DNA from: CALJDF01 sp964350495
Lineage (GTDB): Bacteria > Pseudomonadota > Alphaproteobacteria > SHVP01
Reading direction: 5' to 3'
DNA: 64,000 nucleotides
NCBI GenBank assembly: GCA_964350495.1
Contig: CAYGKG010000005.1
Location: forward strand, 1-64,000
Shown: positions 31,917 through 40,799 of the stretch, in pieces
Position numbering within the stretch: the first letter of the stretch is position 1
Layout of the letters: every line of letters begins with the position of its first letter
Made by a program: the position numbers and the translations under genes
The notes under the pieces: model-generated
Seen by the model: the letters and a program-made list of their open reading frames with translations, nothing else
What the model was told of the DNA's origin: nothing
The model's database searches: none

Positions 31917-32040
31917 CGTCGATCAACCTATTGCACATTTTCGCGTGCAACTATCGGCCAACATGATTAACGGTCGCTTAACGGGCCTTAGCCGCGCCCG
32001 ACCGGTCGGGGCCGTTTCTCAGGCCAATTGTAGGCGCCGC

Positions 32041-32961
32041 CTAGTCTTCCTCGCGCCCCTTGGCCGCAACCATCAACGTATCGAAGGGTGCATCCTCGGT
32101 GGCCGCGGGCGGGCGGAATTGGTCCTCCCCCTCCTCGGCCTCGTCGTCGGCGGCCGTCCGAGCGTTCGCTTTGGTTTGGCGGGTTTCCAGCGGTTCTTCA
32201 ACCGAGATCCCTGCGGCTTGCGCCGGCTCCTCGTCAACCGCTTCGAGGGTTTCCGCCGCCGCGTCGGTGGCTTCGGCTTCGGCTTCGGCTTCGGCTTCGG
32301 CTTCGGCTTCGGCTTCGGCTTCGACCTCAGCGTCCGGATCGTATTCTTCCTCCTCGTCGCCGTCGGTGTTGGGCTTCTCGCCTCGACTTGCAGCGGCCTG
32401 CGCTTCGGCATCGCGTACGAGGTCCGCTGGCGGTTCCGCGCTCAAAAGCCCAGCGGCCTTCAATTCGTCGATACCCGGCAAGTCTTGGACGTCCTGGAGG
32501 CCGAAGTGTTCGAGGAAGTCCTGGGTCGTGCCATAGGTCAGCGGCCGACCCGGCGTTTGCTTGCGCCCGCGTAGCCGCACCCAGCCCGACTCCATCAAGA
32601 CATCCAACGTGCCTTTGCTGAGGGACACCCCGCGCACCTCTTCGATTTCGGCGCGCGTGATCGGTTGGTGGTAAGCAATAATCGACAGCGTTTCGACGGC
32701 GGCGCGGCTCAATCGGCGCTGCACGGTCTTTTCCCGCTCCATCAGGAAGGCTAGATCGGGCGCCGTTCTAAACGCCCAACCGCCGGCAACCTGCAGCAGG
32801 ACGATCCCGCGTTCGGCGTAAAGCGCCGTCAAATCCGCCATGAGTGCCGGCACGTCGGTCTCGTCGGGCAACCGGGCCGCTAGGCTCGCTTCATCCAACG
32901 GCTCGACCGCCGCGAACAACAAAGCCTCGGCCATGCGGATCAACTGGGCGTCGTCACTCAT
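32041..32961 (-). CDS. scpB: Segregation and condensation protein B (ScpB)
   Basis: In this 306-residue protein the first 190 residues are the two winged-helix domains of ScpB: MAEALLFAAVEPLDEASLAARLP, RRLSRAAVETLSIIAYHQPITRAEIEEVRGVSLSKGTLDVLMESGWVRLRGRKQTPGRPLTYGTT. ScpB dimers bind ScpA and the SMC chromosome condensin. The C-terminal 110 residues are an acidic, disordered extension containing nine Glu-Ala pairs encoded by a perfect hexamer repeat. It follows scpA by 9 bp. Confidence 0.95.
   Translation of the reverse strand: MSDDAQLIRMAEALLFAAVEPLDEASLAARLPDETDVPALMADLTALYAERGIVLLQVAGGWAFRTAPDLAFLMEREKTVQRRLSRAAVETLSIIAYHQPITRAEIEEVRGVSLSKGTLDVLMESGWVRLRGRKQTPGRPLTYGTTQDFLEHFGLQDVQDLPGIDELKAAGLLSAEPPADLVRDAEAQAAASRGEKPNTDGDEEEEYDPDAEVEAEAEAEAEAEAEAEAEATDAAAETLEAVDEEPAQAAGISVEEPLETRQTKANARTAADDEAEEGEDQFRPPAATEDAPFDTLMVAAKGREED
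32269..32322 (-). repeat. Hexanucleotide microsatellite in scpB (GGCTTC x 9)
   Basis: Nine exact tandem copies of GGCTTC (GAAGCC on the coding strand) encode (Glu-Ala)9. The unit is a multiple of three, so slippage changes tail length without a frameshift. Confidence 0.95.
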
Positions 32962-32970
32962 ACTCTCACC

Positions 32971-33828
32971 TTACTCACTGGGACTGGCGTTCTGTGCGGG
33001 CTGGGCATTGCCCATCAAGTAGATCGTGCCGAAGGCCTCGCCTTGGCGAAGCCGCAACTCGCCGCGCTTTACGAGTTCCAACGTCGCTGCAAAGGTGGAC
33101 GCCACCGCCGAGCGACGCTCCGCCGGCGACCGCAGCGACGGCGGCAGGAAGGTTTCGAGCCGCGTCCAGTTCGGCATTTTACCCAAGACCCGCTCCAGGC
33201 GCCGGACCGCATCTTCGATGCTATGCAGCACTGCGGTACGCATGGTGAGCGGGTTGGATTTGCCGCGCAGTTTGAAATCGCCGTAGGCCTTCAGCAATTC
33301 GAACAGCGAGACTTGGTATACGGACTTGCGAATCACGCGGATGCCCTCGGGGGCACCCCGTGCAAAGACGTCGCGACCCAAGCGGTCGCGCGCCATCAAT
33401 TTCGCCGATACGTCGCGCATCGCTTGCAGACGCTGGAGCTGAAAAGCGAGCCGGGCGGCCATTTCTGGCCCCGACATCTCTTCATCGCCGTTCTCCTCCG
33501 GCGGCAGCAACAACCGCGACTTGAGATAGGCGAGCCACGCGGCCATGACCAAATAGTCCGCCGCGACTTCAAGCTTCACGCCGCGAATATGCTCGATGAA
33601 GGCAAGGTACTGTTCGGCCAATTGCAGGATCGATATCCGGGCGAGATCGACTTTTTGGCCACGGGCCATCACGAGGAGCACGTCCAGCGGCCCCTCATAG
33701 CCATCGAGATCGACCACCAGGGGTTGGCGTTCGTCGGCGGCGGCAACAGCCTCGTCGAGGCCCTGATCGAATGCGTCAGCGGGGTGCAAGGGTAGCCTAT
33801 CTATGTCCTGTAACGATGAAGACCACAT
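32971..33828 (-). CDS. scpA: Segregation and condensation protein A (ScpA)
   Basis: The 285-residue kleisin subunit of the SMC complex carries the signature VDLDGYEGPLDVLLVMARGQKVDLARISILQLAEQYL and LEVAADYLVMAAWLAYLKSRLLLP. The C-terminal winged helix (TFAATLELVKRGELRLRQGEAFGTIYL) that contacts the SMC head is present. The start at 33828 overlaps the end of the protease gene by 32 bp; no closer start exists before the conserved core, so expression may depend on coupling to the upstream gene. Confidence 0.94.
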   Translation of the reverse strand: MWSSSLQDIDRLPLHPADAFDQGLDEAVAAADERQPLVVDLDGYEGPLDVLLVMARGQKVDLARISILQLAEQYLAFIEHIRGVKLEVAADYLVMAAWLAYLKSRLLLPPEENGDEEMSGPEMAARLAFQLQRLQAMRDVSAKLMARDRLGRDVFARGAPEGIRVIRKSVYQVSLFELLKAYGDFKLRGKSNPLTMRTAVLHSIEDAVRRLERVLGKMPNWTRLETFLPPSLRSPAERRSAVASTFAATLELVKRGELRLRQGEAFGTIYLMGNAQPAQNASPSE

Positions 33829-34483
33829 TATATAGTGTGTCGGTAACGGGCAAAATAATACTTCGGAACAGACTAAAGTCCCGCCCCATCGCCTCGAACA
33901 GGGGCGGCAACCCCAGCAAAACCGCCAAAAGAATCAGGAACCCGTAGCGCTCTAACCGGGCCAGGGGACGGGCCAGGGCGTTCGGCAGCAAGCCAACCGC
34001 AACGCGGCCGCCGTCCAGCGGGGGCACCGGCAGCATGTTGAAGACCGCCAGAAGAACATTGACGAGAACCCCGTTCCGCAAGGTCCGGTCGATCCATTCC
34101 TCGGCAGAAGGCGGAAAGAACGCCGTTAGGTGCAGCAGAATCCCCGCGCCAAGGGCGAGGAGAACGTTCGCGAACGGGCCTGCCGCGGCCACCAACACCA
34201 TGTCGCGCCGCGGATTATGCAAGTTGCGAAAATGCACCGGCACCGGCTTGGCCCACCCGAAAATGAACGGCGCTCGGGCAAACACCAGCATCGCCGGCAA
34301 CACCACGGTGCCGAAAAGATCGATATGGCGGAACGGGTTGAAGGACACCCGGCCTTTGTCATAGGCCGTGTTGTCGCCCAACTTCCATGCGACCCAGCCG
34401 TGTGCCGCTTCGTGGAGCGTAATGCCCAGCAGCACCGGCAGCACAAAGGTCGAAACCAGCCAATAATTGATGTCGCCGAACAT
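33797..34483 (-). CDS. Site-2 protease family zinc metalloprotease (M50)
   Basis: The 228-residue polytopic membrane protein has the zinc motif HEAAH at 24-28 and the second metal-ligand motif FNMLPVPPLDGGRVAVGLLP. About five or six membrane helices are present and there is no PDZ or CBS domain. This compact class lies before scpA in many proteobacteria, but its natural substrate is not established. It probably cleaves within membranes. It is first of the S2P-scpA-scpB operon. Confidence 0.9.
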   Translation of the reverse strand: MFGDINYWLVSTFVLPVLLGITLHEAAHGWVAWKLGDNTAYDKGRVSFNPFRHIDLFGTVVLPAMLVFARAPFIFGWAKPVPVHFRNLHNPRRDMVLVAAAGPFANVLLALGAGILLHLTAFFPPSAEEWIDRTLRNGVLVNVLLAVFNMLPVPPLDGGRVAVGLLPNALARPLARLERYGFLILLAVLLGLPPLFEAMGRDFSLFRSIILPVTDTLYNVVFIVTGHR

Positions 34484-34570
34484 GCGCTCGGCTTAGCACG
34501 GGGAATTGAGCCGGGCGAATCGATCCAGAGCCTCCCCGCAAAACGCCAGCATCTTATCCCCAGAAAAATA

Positions 34571-34605
34571 CACCGCGGGGGTCACTTCATTTCCCCGCGC
34601 GGGGG
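34571..34605. promoter_or_regulatory. GC-rich inverted repeats upstream of uvrA
   Basis: The pair CCGCGGGG and CCCCGCGCGG can form a long hairpin, and CCCCGCGCGGGG alone is a palindrome. It lies about 45-75 bp upstream of the GTG start. No SOS box of the alphaproteobacterial type (direct repeat GTTC-N7-GTTC) was seen, so damage induction is not supported. Confidence 0.3.
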
Positions 34606-34647
34606 CATCCGTGCCCTATATTGGCCAGTTGCCCTATGTCCGAGTGA

Positions 34648-37600
34648 GTGCCTGTGTCCACGCCAAGAAGCGCCAAAACCAGCCAAAAACGCCCCGGCCC
34701 CGATCCGCTGAAGACGATTTCGATCCGCGGCGCGCGGGAGCACAATCTGAAGGGCGTCGATGTCGATATTCCGCGCGACAAGCTTGTGGTGATGACCGGG
34801 CTGTCGGGGTCGGGCAAGTCCTCGCTGGCGTTCGACACGATCTATGCCGAGGGGCAGCGGCGCTACGTCGAGAGTCTGTCGGCTTACGCCCGGCAGTTCC
34901 TCGAATTGATGCAAAAGCCCGACGTCGATCATATCGAAGGGCTGTCGCCGGCGATCTCGATCGAGCAGAAAACGACGTCGCGCAACCCGCGCTCGACCGT
35001 CGGCACCGTGACCGAAATTTACGACTACATGCGTCTGCTCTACGCGCGGGTCGGCATCCCCTACTCGCCCACAACGGGCTTGCCGATCGAAAGCCAAACC
35101 GTCAGCCAAATGTCGGACCGCATCGCGGCAATGCCCGAGGGGACGCGGCTGTTCCTGCTGGCGCCGATTGTGCGCGGGCGCAAGGGCGAGTATCGCAAGG
35201 AATTCGCCGATTTGATGAAGCGCGGTTTCACCCGCGTGAAGGTCGACGGCGAGGTCTACGAGATCGACGAGGTACCTGCCCTCAACAAGAAGCTCAAGCA
35301 CGACATCGAGGTTGTGGTCGACCGCGTGGTCGTGAAGCCCGACCTCGGCAACCGGCTCGCCGATTCGATCGAGACCTGCTTGCGCGAGGCCGACGGCCTC
35401 GCGATCGCCGAAAACGCCGACACCGGCGAACGCACGATGTTTTCGTCGAAGTTCGCCTGCCCGGTATCGGGCTTCACGATCGAAGAGATCGAGCCCCGGC
35501 TGTTCTCCTTCAACAATCCGTTCGGGGCATGCCCGTCGTGCGACGGACTAGGCACCCAAACCTTTTTCGATCCCGGTCTGGTCGTGCCCGACGTCACCAA
35601 GTCCCTCAAGGACGGGGCCGTTGCACCGTGGTCGCGCTCCTCGACGCCGTCGCCCTACTACGCCCAAACGCTGCAATCGATCGCGCGGCACTACAAGTTC
35701 TCGTTCAACGATGCCTGGCAGGACATTCCCGAGGAGGTGCAGAAGGTCATTCTGTACGGCTCGGGCGAAGACGCCGTGCGCATGACCTACGACGACGGCA
35801 CCCGTAACTACCAGACATCAAAACCGTTCGAGGGCGTCATCCCGAATTTGGAACGGCGTTGGCGCGAGACCGACTCGAGCTGGATCCGCGACGACATGGC
35901 GCGCTTCCAAAACGAAACCCTGTGCGATGCCTGCGACGGCTGGCGGCTCAAACCCGAAGCGCTCGCGGTCAAAATCGCCGGTCACCACGTCGGCGAAATC
36001 TCGCAGATGTCGATCGCCCAGGCCGACGCGTGGTTTCGCCGCCTCACCAGCGAGCTTACGTCCAAGCAAAACGAAATCGCCGAACGCATCCTGCGCGAAA
36101 TTAACGAACGCCTCGGATTCCTCGTCAATGTCGGTCTGGAGTATCTGACGCTAAGCCGGAACTCCGGCACGCTGTCGGGCGGCGAAAGCCAGCGCATCCG
36201 GCTCGCTTCGCAAATCGGTTCCGGCCTTACGGGGGTTCTGTACGTGTTGGACGAGCCCTCCATCGGCCTGCACCAGCGCGACAACCGGCGGCTCCTCGAC
36301 ACACTGGAGAACCTGCGCGACCTCGGCACCACCGTCATCGTCGTCGAGCACGACGAGGAGGCGATTCGCGCCGCCGATTATGTGATCGATATGGGGCCGG
36401 GGGCCGGGATCCACGGCGGCCGCATCATCGCCGAGGGCACGCCCGATCAAATCATGGCCAACGCCGAGAGCATCACCGGCCAGTATTTGACCGGCAAGCG
36501 CGAAATCGCCGTACCTGAAGTACGGCGCGCCGGTAAACCCGGCCAAACGATCAAGGTGCGCGGCGCCCGCGGCAACAACCTGAACAACGTCGACATCGAC
36601 ATCCCCCTAGGCGCCTTCGTTTGCGTCACAGGCGTATCGGGCGGCGGCAAGTCGACCCTGATCATCGAAACGCTGTACCGCGCCGTCGCGCGCACCCTCA
36701 ACAATGCGCGCACCGCACCGGCCGAACACGACAAGATCGAAGGGCTGGAGTTCCTCGACAAGATCGTCGACATCGACCAGTCGCCGATCGGGCGCACGCC
36801 GCGGTCGAACCCCGCCACCTATACCGGCGCCTTCACCCCGATCCGCGATTGGTTTGCCGGTCTGCCCGAGTCCGGTGCGCGCGGCTACAAACCCGGACGC
36901 TTCTCCTTCAACGTCAAGGGCGGCCGGTGCGAGGCCTGCCAGGGCGACGGCGTCATCAAGATCGAGATGCATTTTCTGCCCGACGTCTACGTCCAGTGCG
37001 ACGTCTGCCACGGCCGGCGCTACAACCGCGAAACGCTAGAGATCAAATTCAAGGAAAAATCGATCGCCGACGTCCTCGACATGACGGTCGACGAAGCCGC
37101 CGATTTCTTCTCGGCGGTGCCGGTGATCCGCGAAAAAATGGTCACGCTGCAACGCGTCGGGCTGGGTTACATCCACGTCGGCCAACAGGCGACGACGCTG
37201 TCCGGCGGCGAAGCCCAGCGCGTCAAACTCGCCAAGGAACTGTCGCGCCGCGCCACCGGCCAAACGCTGTACATCCTCGACGAACCGACGACCGGTTTGC
37301 ATTTCGAGGATGTGCGCAAGCTGTTGGAGGTGCTGCACGCGCTGGTCGATCAGGGCAACGCGGTTCTCGTCATCGAGCACAACCTGGAAGTCATCAAGAC
37401 CGCCGACTGGGTGATCGACCTGGGCCCGGAGGGCGGCGACAAAGGCGGCCGGATCGTCGCCGTCGGCACCCCCGAAACGGTGGCCCAAACCAAGGGCAGC
37501 TATACCGGCGCCTACCTCGCCGACATCTTCAAACGCAGCCGTCCCGCGCGCCAGCCCGGCGAAGATAGCGACCTATTCGGCGATGCCGATGCACCCGAAA

Positions 37601-37764
37601 CGGTGCGCGCCAAGAAACCACGGGTGCGTCGCGCCGCCGCCAAGGCAGCGACCGGTACGGCAAAAAAATCACCGAAGAAGTCTCGTAGCGCTGCGAGTAA
37701 ACGCGCGTCGGCGCCACGCGGCTCACCCAAAGCCGGTAAGGCCCGGCGTAAATCAGTCCAGTAG
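34648..37764 (+). CDS. uvrA: Excinuclease ABC subunit A (UvrA) with basic C-terminal tail
   Basis: At 1038 residues it is longer than the usual 940-970. Both ATPase halves are complete: Walker A GLSGSGKSSLAFDT and GVSGGGKSTLIIET, two ABC signatures (LSGGESQR, LSGGEAQR), and zinc fingers CPxCxG-type (CPVSGF...CPSCDGLG and CEACQGDG...CDVCHGRR). UvrA dimers find helix-distorting DNA lesions and load UvrB. The last 60-70 residues form an extra Lys/Arg/Ala/Ser tail like histone H1, probably binding DNA non-specifically. The start is GTG at 34648, or GTG at 34654. Confidence 0.97.
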   Translation: MPVSTPRSAKTSQKRPGPDPLKTISIRGAREHNLKGVDVDIPRDKLVVMTGLSGSGKSSLAFDTIYAEGQRRYVESLSAYARQFLELMQKPDVDHIEGLSPAISIEQKTTSRNPRSTVGTVTEIYDYMRLLYARVGIPYSPTTGLPIESQTVSQMSDRIAAMPEGTRLFLLAPIVRGRKGEYRKEFADLMKRGFTRVKVDGEVYEIDEVPALNKKLKHDIEVVVDRVVVKPDLGNRLADSIETCLREADGLAIAENADTGERTMFSSKFACPVSGFTIEEIEPRLFSFNNPFGACPSCDGLGTQTFFDPGLVVPDVTKSLKDGAVAPWSRSSTPSPYYAQTLQSIARHYKFSFNDAWQDIPEEVQKVILYGSGEDAVRMTYDDGTRNYQTSKPFEGVIPNLERRWRETDSSWIRDDMARFQNETLCDACDGWRLKPEALAVKIAGHHVGEISQMSIAQADAWFRRLTSELTSKQNEIAERILREINERLGFLVNVGLEYLTLSRNSGTLSGGESQRIRLASQIGSGLTGVLYVLDEPSIGLHQRDNRRLLDTLENLRDLGTTVIVVEHDEEAIRAADYVIDMGPGAGIHGGRIIAEGTPDQIMANAESITGQYLTGKREIAVPEVRRAGKPGQTIKVRGARGNNLNNVDIDIPLGAFVCVTGVSGGGKSTLIIETLYRAVARTLNNARTAPAEHDKIEGLEFLDKIVDIDQSPIGRTPRSNPATYTGAFTPIRDWFAGLPESGARGYKPGRFSFNVKGGRCEACQGDGVIKIEMHFLPDVYVQCDVCHGRRYNRETLEIKFKEKSIADVLDMTVDEAADFFSAVPVIREKMVTLQRVGLGYIHVGQQATTLSGGEAQRVKLAKELSRRATGQTLYILDEPTTGLHFEDVRKLLEVLHALVDQGNAVLVIEHNLEVIKTADWVIDLGPEGGDKGGRIVAVGTPETVAQTKGSYTGAYLADIFKRSRPARQPGEDSDLFGDADAPETVRAKKPRVRRAAAKAATGTAKKSPKKSRSAASKRASAPRGSPKAGKARRKSVQ

Positions 37765-37774
37765 CGGTCGCGCG

Positions 37775-38797
37775 TTAGGGGCGTTCTTCGACCGTGCCGT
37801 CGGCGTGGCGGGCAAAGCGGGCCTGCTCGCGCGGGTGAACGGGATCGTCGCTCGGCCAGGTCCAGCCCCCGAATTGGTCGCGGCGATAGTCGGCGAAGGC
37901 CTGATGGATTTCCTGCTCGGTGTTCATCACGAAGGGCCCGTACTGGGCGACGGACTCCTTGATGGGCCGCCCTTCGAGCAACAGAAGCTCGCTCTCGGCC
38001 GCCCCGTTCATCAACGTGACGGCGGCCCCCGCATCGAGCGTGACGGCATGGCGGACGCGCACCTCGGTCCCGCCCACCTGCATCGTTTGCCCGCTGAAGA
38101 AGTAGAGGCGGCGCGAGCGCTCGCCGACGGCGCCCGGCAGAGTCCAGCGCCCACCCGCCGGGATTTTGACAGTCCACACGGTGACACCGTTGGCCGGGTC
38201 GGCGGCCCAGGAATCCGGCGGCGGCGCCGGCGGCGTGGCCCCGCCCGGCAGGGCGCCGGCATAGCTCGTCACCAGAGTCTCGTTGCCGTGATCGTCGGCG
38301 AACGTCTCGGTGGGCACGGTGTCGCCCCAGATCATCTTGAAATGCGGTTCGACCATCTTCTTGCTGGCCGGCAGGTTCAGCCAGATCTGGAACAGTTCCG
38401 TATGATTGTCCTTGTCCCGATGGCGCAGCGGAAACATCTCGGAATGGACGATCCCTTTCCCTGCCGTCATCCATTGCAAATCGCCTTCGCCGAAGCGGGC
38501 AGCGGCGCCGACCGAATCGGCGTGATCGATAAACCCACGCCGCGCCACGGTGACGGTCTCAAAACCGCGGTGCGGATGCTGCGGAAACCCTGGCACGGTC
38601 GCGCCGTGGTACATGCTCCAGCCGTCCTTACCGCTGAAGTCCTGCCCGATCATCCGGCCGTTGAGCGGCGCGGCGGGGCCCATGTCGGCATCGCCCGCCG
38701 GATAGGCATCGTCGTGATGCATGCAAAACAGAAACGGATCGAGCGTTTGCCACGGCGTGGCCAGGGGGCTGACGTCAAGAACAGGCTTGGTGCTCAC
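37775..38797 (-). CDS. Pirin family protein
   Basis: The 340-residue bicupin has the pirin N-terminal motif FPQHPHRGFETVTVARRGFIDHADSVG, then MTAGKGIVHSEMFP supplying the His/Glu metal ligands, and a C-terminal cupin with LLEGRPIKESVAQYGPFVMNTEQEIHQAFADY. Bacterial pirins include quercetinase-like dioxygenases and regulators; substrate is not evident. It converges with uvrA across 10 bp. Confidence 0.92.
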   Translation of the reverse strand: MSTKPVLDVSPLATPWQTLDPFLFCMHHDDAYPAGDADMGPAAPLNGRMIGQDFSGKDGWSMYHGATVPGFPQHPHRGFETVTVARRGFIDHADSVGAAARFGEGDLQWMTAGKGIVHSEMFPLRHRDKDNHTELFQIWLNLPASKKMVEPHFKMIWGDTVPTETFADDHGNETLVTSYAGALPGGATPPAPPPDSWAADPANGVTVWTVKIPAGGRWTLPGAVGERSRRLYFFSGQTMQVGGTEVRVRHAVTLDAGAAVTLMNGAAESELLLLEGRPIKESVAQYGPFVMNTEQEIHQAFADYRRDQFGGWTWPSDDPVHPREQARFARHADGTVEERP

Positions 38798-38863
38798 GGC
38801 GGACCTCGTCGGGCTTTCTTCGAAGGGAAGTAGATATGGGGCCCGCAGCGTCGGCGCACAACC

Positions 38864-39739
38864 CTACCCGGCCTGGGCCGATTCGTCCGCCCGGACGGTC
38901 TCGGCGACCAGACGGTACTGGACGCGCATCTGCGAATATTGTCGGTAAAGGTTGAGCAGGTCGCGCGCCGGCCCCATTAGACGTTCATAGCCCGAGACGA
39001 ACGCGACGATCGTCCCGACTTCGGTGCGTCCCTGGATCACCAACCAGCCGCCCAGCACTAGAACGCTGAGGGGCCCGAGGTGACCCAGCGCATTGTTGGC
39101 AATCTTGAGCGCGTGCTTAATCACAACGATGCGCACCCGCAGGGCGTGGACCTTCTCGATCATCGGGTCGTAGTGCGCGGTCAACGCTTCTTCGTCCAAG
39201 CCGTCGAAATCGTCGTGGGTCATGTCGCGCGATAATGTGCGCACCTGCTGAATGCGTTCCGCCGACAGCCGGTTGATCACGTTCTGGAGGACGGGCGTCA
39301 GCACCAAGGATGGGATGAAGAACGCGAAGGCGACCAAGGCCACCAGTGGTTCGACCACGAGCATGTAGCCAAAGACGCTGAGGAAGACACCGGCCTGCAA
39401 CAACGGATCGGCAACGGCCTGGGCGACGAAACCACCGATCTTTTCGACCTCGGCCACGACCATCGACACCTTGGCCCCTTCCTCCGACTCGTCGTTGCCG
39501 TCCAGCGTGCGGACGACGCGAAACCGCAAGCGGCGGATGACGCCCTCGGCGACCCGTCCGAGGTACACGCCGCGCACCCATTTGAGGCCGCCGTTGACGA
39601 CGATGAAACCCAGGTAAGCCGCACCCAGGCCCGACACGATGTCAAAGTCTTCCAGTGAGACGGCGGCATTGACGATTCGGCGCTGTAGTTCGAGCGGCAC
39701 CATGGAAAGCGGGAATACAACCAGGGTGAGCAAGACCAA
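38864..39739 (-). CDS. ABC transporter transmembrane domain, orphan, probably interrupted
   Basis: Predicted 291 residues from a TTG. It has about five or six membrane helices and exporter-type coupling segments (for example RRLRFRVVRTLDGNDE, HALKIANNALGHLGPLSVLVLGGWLVIQG, GTIVAFVSGYERLMGPARDLL). There is no nucleotide-binding domain here or next door. Reading upstream in frame, convincing transporter sequence continues (KLPHGLYTYIWRVSRPQQ) until a TAG at 39809-39811. Beyond the TAG the frame continues to a GTG at 39871. So the intact gene was probably 38864-39871. It is either a one-base nonsense mutation or sequencing error, or a genuine late start. Confidence 0.65.
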   Translation of the reverse strand: MVLLTLVVFPLSMVPLELQRRIVNAAVSLEDFDIVSGLGAAYLGFIVVNGGLKWVRGVYLGRVAEGVIRRLRFRVVRTLDGNDESEEGAKVSMVVAEVEKIGGFVAQAVADPLLQAGVFLSVFGYMLVVEPLVALVAFAFFIPSLVLTPVLQNVINRLSAERIQQVRTLSRDMTHDDFDGLDEEALTAHYDPMIEKVHALRVRIVVIKHALKIANNALGHLGPLSVLVLGGWLVIQGRTEVGTIVAFVSGYERLMGPARDLLNLYRQYSQMRVQYRLVAETVRADESAQAG

Positions 39740-39871
39740 CCGTACCTGCTGCGGTCTACTGACCCGCCAGATATAGGTGTAGAGGCCGTGCGGTAGCTTT
39801 CGCAGCGGCTACCGCGGGACCGGCGGCAACAGGGCGGCAAACAGATTCTGCGCCGGCGGCGACTCCGTCAC
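39740..39871 (-). pseudogene. Likely 5' end of the ABC membrane protein, cut by an in-frame TAG
   Basis: The GTG at 39871 lies two bases after the stop of the 88-residue gene. It reads VTESPPAQNLFAALLPPVPR, then TAG (39809-39811), then PLRKLPHGLYTYIWRVSRPQQ, which joins the ABC membrane domain in frame. Restoring one base (for example CAG) would fuse all of it. Confidence 0.5.
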
Positions 39872-39873
39872 GC

Positions 39874-40140
39874 CTACTCGCGTCGCCACTGGAAGGCGCG
39901 GACGACTGTCCCGCCGAGGTAAAGCGCCATGCCGACCATCCCGATCACCGGGCCGGCCAAACGGACGGTCGGGCTGTCGCTGAACTGCCCGGACAAAACC
40001 GCGATGACGAGCCCGAGCGCAAACAGTCCAAGCCCCCACCAGCGCATTTGGCGCACGAGTCTTGAGGGCCCCGCGACGGGAGGCGGCGCGGGTTTCGGTG
40101 GCAGTCCATCCGAAGACGGCGAAGGCGGCACATCGATCAC
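39874..40140 (-). CDS. Small unknown membrane protein with two helices
   Basis: This 88-residue protein has a Pro/Ser-rich cytoplasmic start (SPSSDGLPPKPAPPPVAGPS), then two predicted membrane helices (about 35-50 and 63-80) and a short basic end. The family is not recognised. Its stop is two bases before the GTG that would start the ABC membrane gene, so the two were probably one transcription unit. Confidence 0.55.
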   Translation of the reverse strand: MIDVPPSPSSDGLPPKPAPPPVAGPSRLVRQMRWWGLGLFALGLVIAVLSGQFSDSPTVRLAGPVIGMVGMALYLGGTVVRAFQWRRE

Positions 40141-40198
40141 GTCACAACTGTATCAAAGACCCGGCGCGCCGAAGAGTCTCAAGTGGCTCAAACGCGCG

Positions 40199-40585
40199 CT
40201 AGACCCCCTCAAGGCCGATCGTATAGTCCCAGGCTCCTCGGAACAGGAGATACCAATAGCCTAGAAACGCTAGATCCGGCCCCAGCCACCACAGGCCTGC
40301 ACCCCGGTCCACGCCAATCATTCCTGCGACCCCCACGACGATGCCGGCGATGGCAGCGATCTGTTTCGCGTCGTAGACCACCTTGTACGACAGTTTGTGC
40401 GCCAAGCGATTCGCCTCTATGCGTCCCCAAACGAACAGGGCGACGCCGGGCAAGAAAACGCCCCACATCCAGATCGGCGCCTCCGATCCGCCGCCCAAGT
40501 TCGCAATTATCAGCGGTGCTCCGATGAGGACCAGAGGCAACGCGACGATAAGCTTTTTCTGAGCGGGAGAAATTTTTTGCCACAT
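40199..40585 (-). CDS. Unknown polytopic membrane protein
   Basis: The 128-residue protein has about four hydrophobic helices (LIVALPLVLIGAPLIIANL; WMWGVFLPGVALFVWG; IAAIAGIVVGVAGMIGV; WLGPDLAFLGYWYLLFRG). The family is not recognised. The ATG at 40585 is preceded by a textbook AAGGAGG; the open frame reaches 40651 but that start has no support. It stands alone, 58 bp from the 88-residue gene. Confidence 0.6.
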   Translation of the reverse strand: MWQKISPAQKKLIVALPLVLIGAPLIIANLGGGSEAPIWMWGVFLPGVALFVWGRIEANRLAHKLSYKVVYDAKQIAAIAGIVVGVAGMIGVDRGAGLWWLGPDLAFLGYWYLLFRGAWDYTIGLEGV

Positions 40586-40799
40586 GCGTGCCTCCTTTTT
40601 GGCAGTATCCAACCTCGTTCGCGCGAGATCGAGGAGACCACAGGTCGCCAATCACGGGCAAAGTCTATCGGACCGGCCAACACCTTGGATAGGCGCATTG
40701 GCCACCACTGGTCTCGCAAAACCGTAGCAGCCCCCAATCGACAAGCGCGCGGCGCAACGCTACGCTCCGCGCCGTTTCCCGTGCGGGAGAAATGTTGTC

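Noticed and set aside
31946..31960. Sigma-54-like sequence TGGCCGATAGTTGCA (minus strand) before the oxygenase gene
   Set aside because: One base too short between GG and GC, and the -24 element is weak, so I do not propose sigma-54 control of the glycan operon.
31945..32574. 209-codon plus-strand open frame opposite scpB
   Set aside because: Its Gly-Phe repeats are the reverse reading of the GGCTTC repeat; scpB on the other strand is a certain gene.
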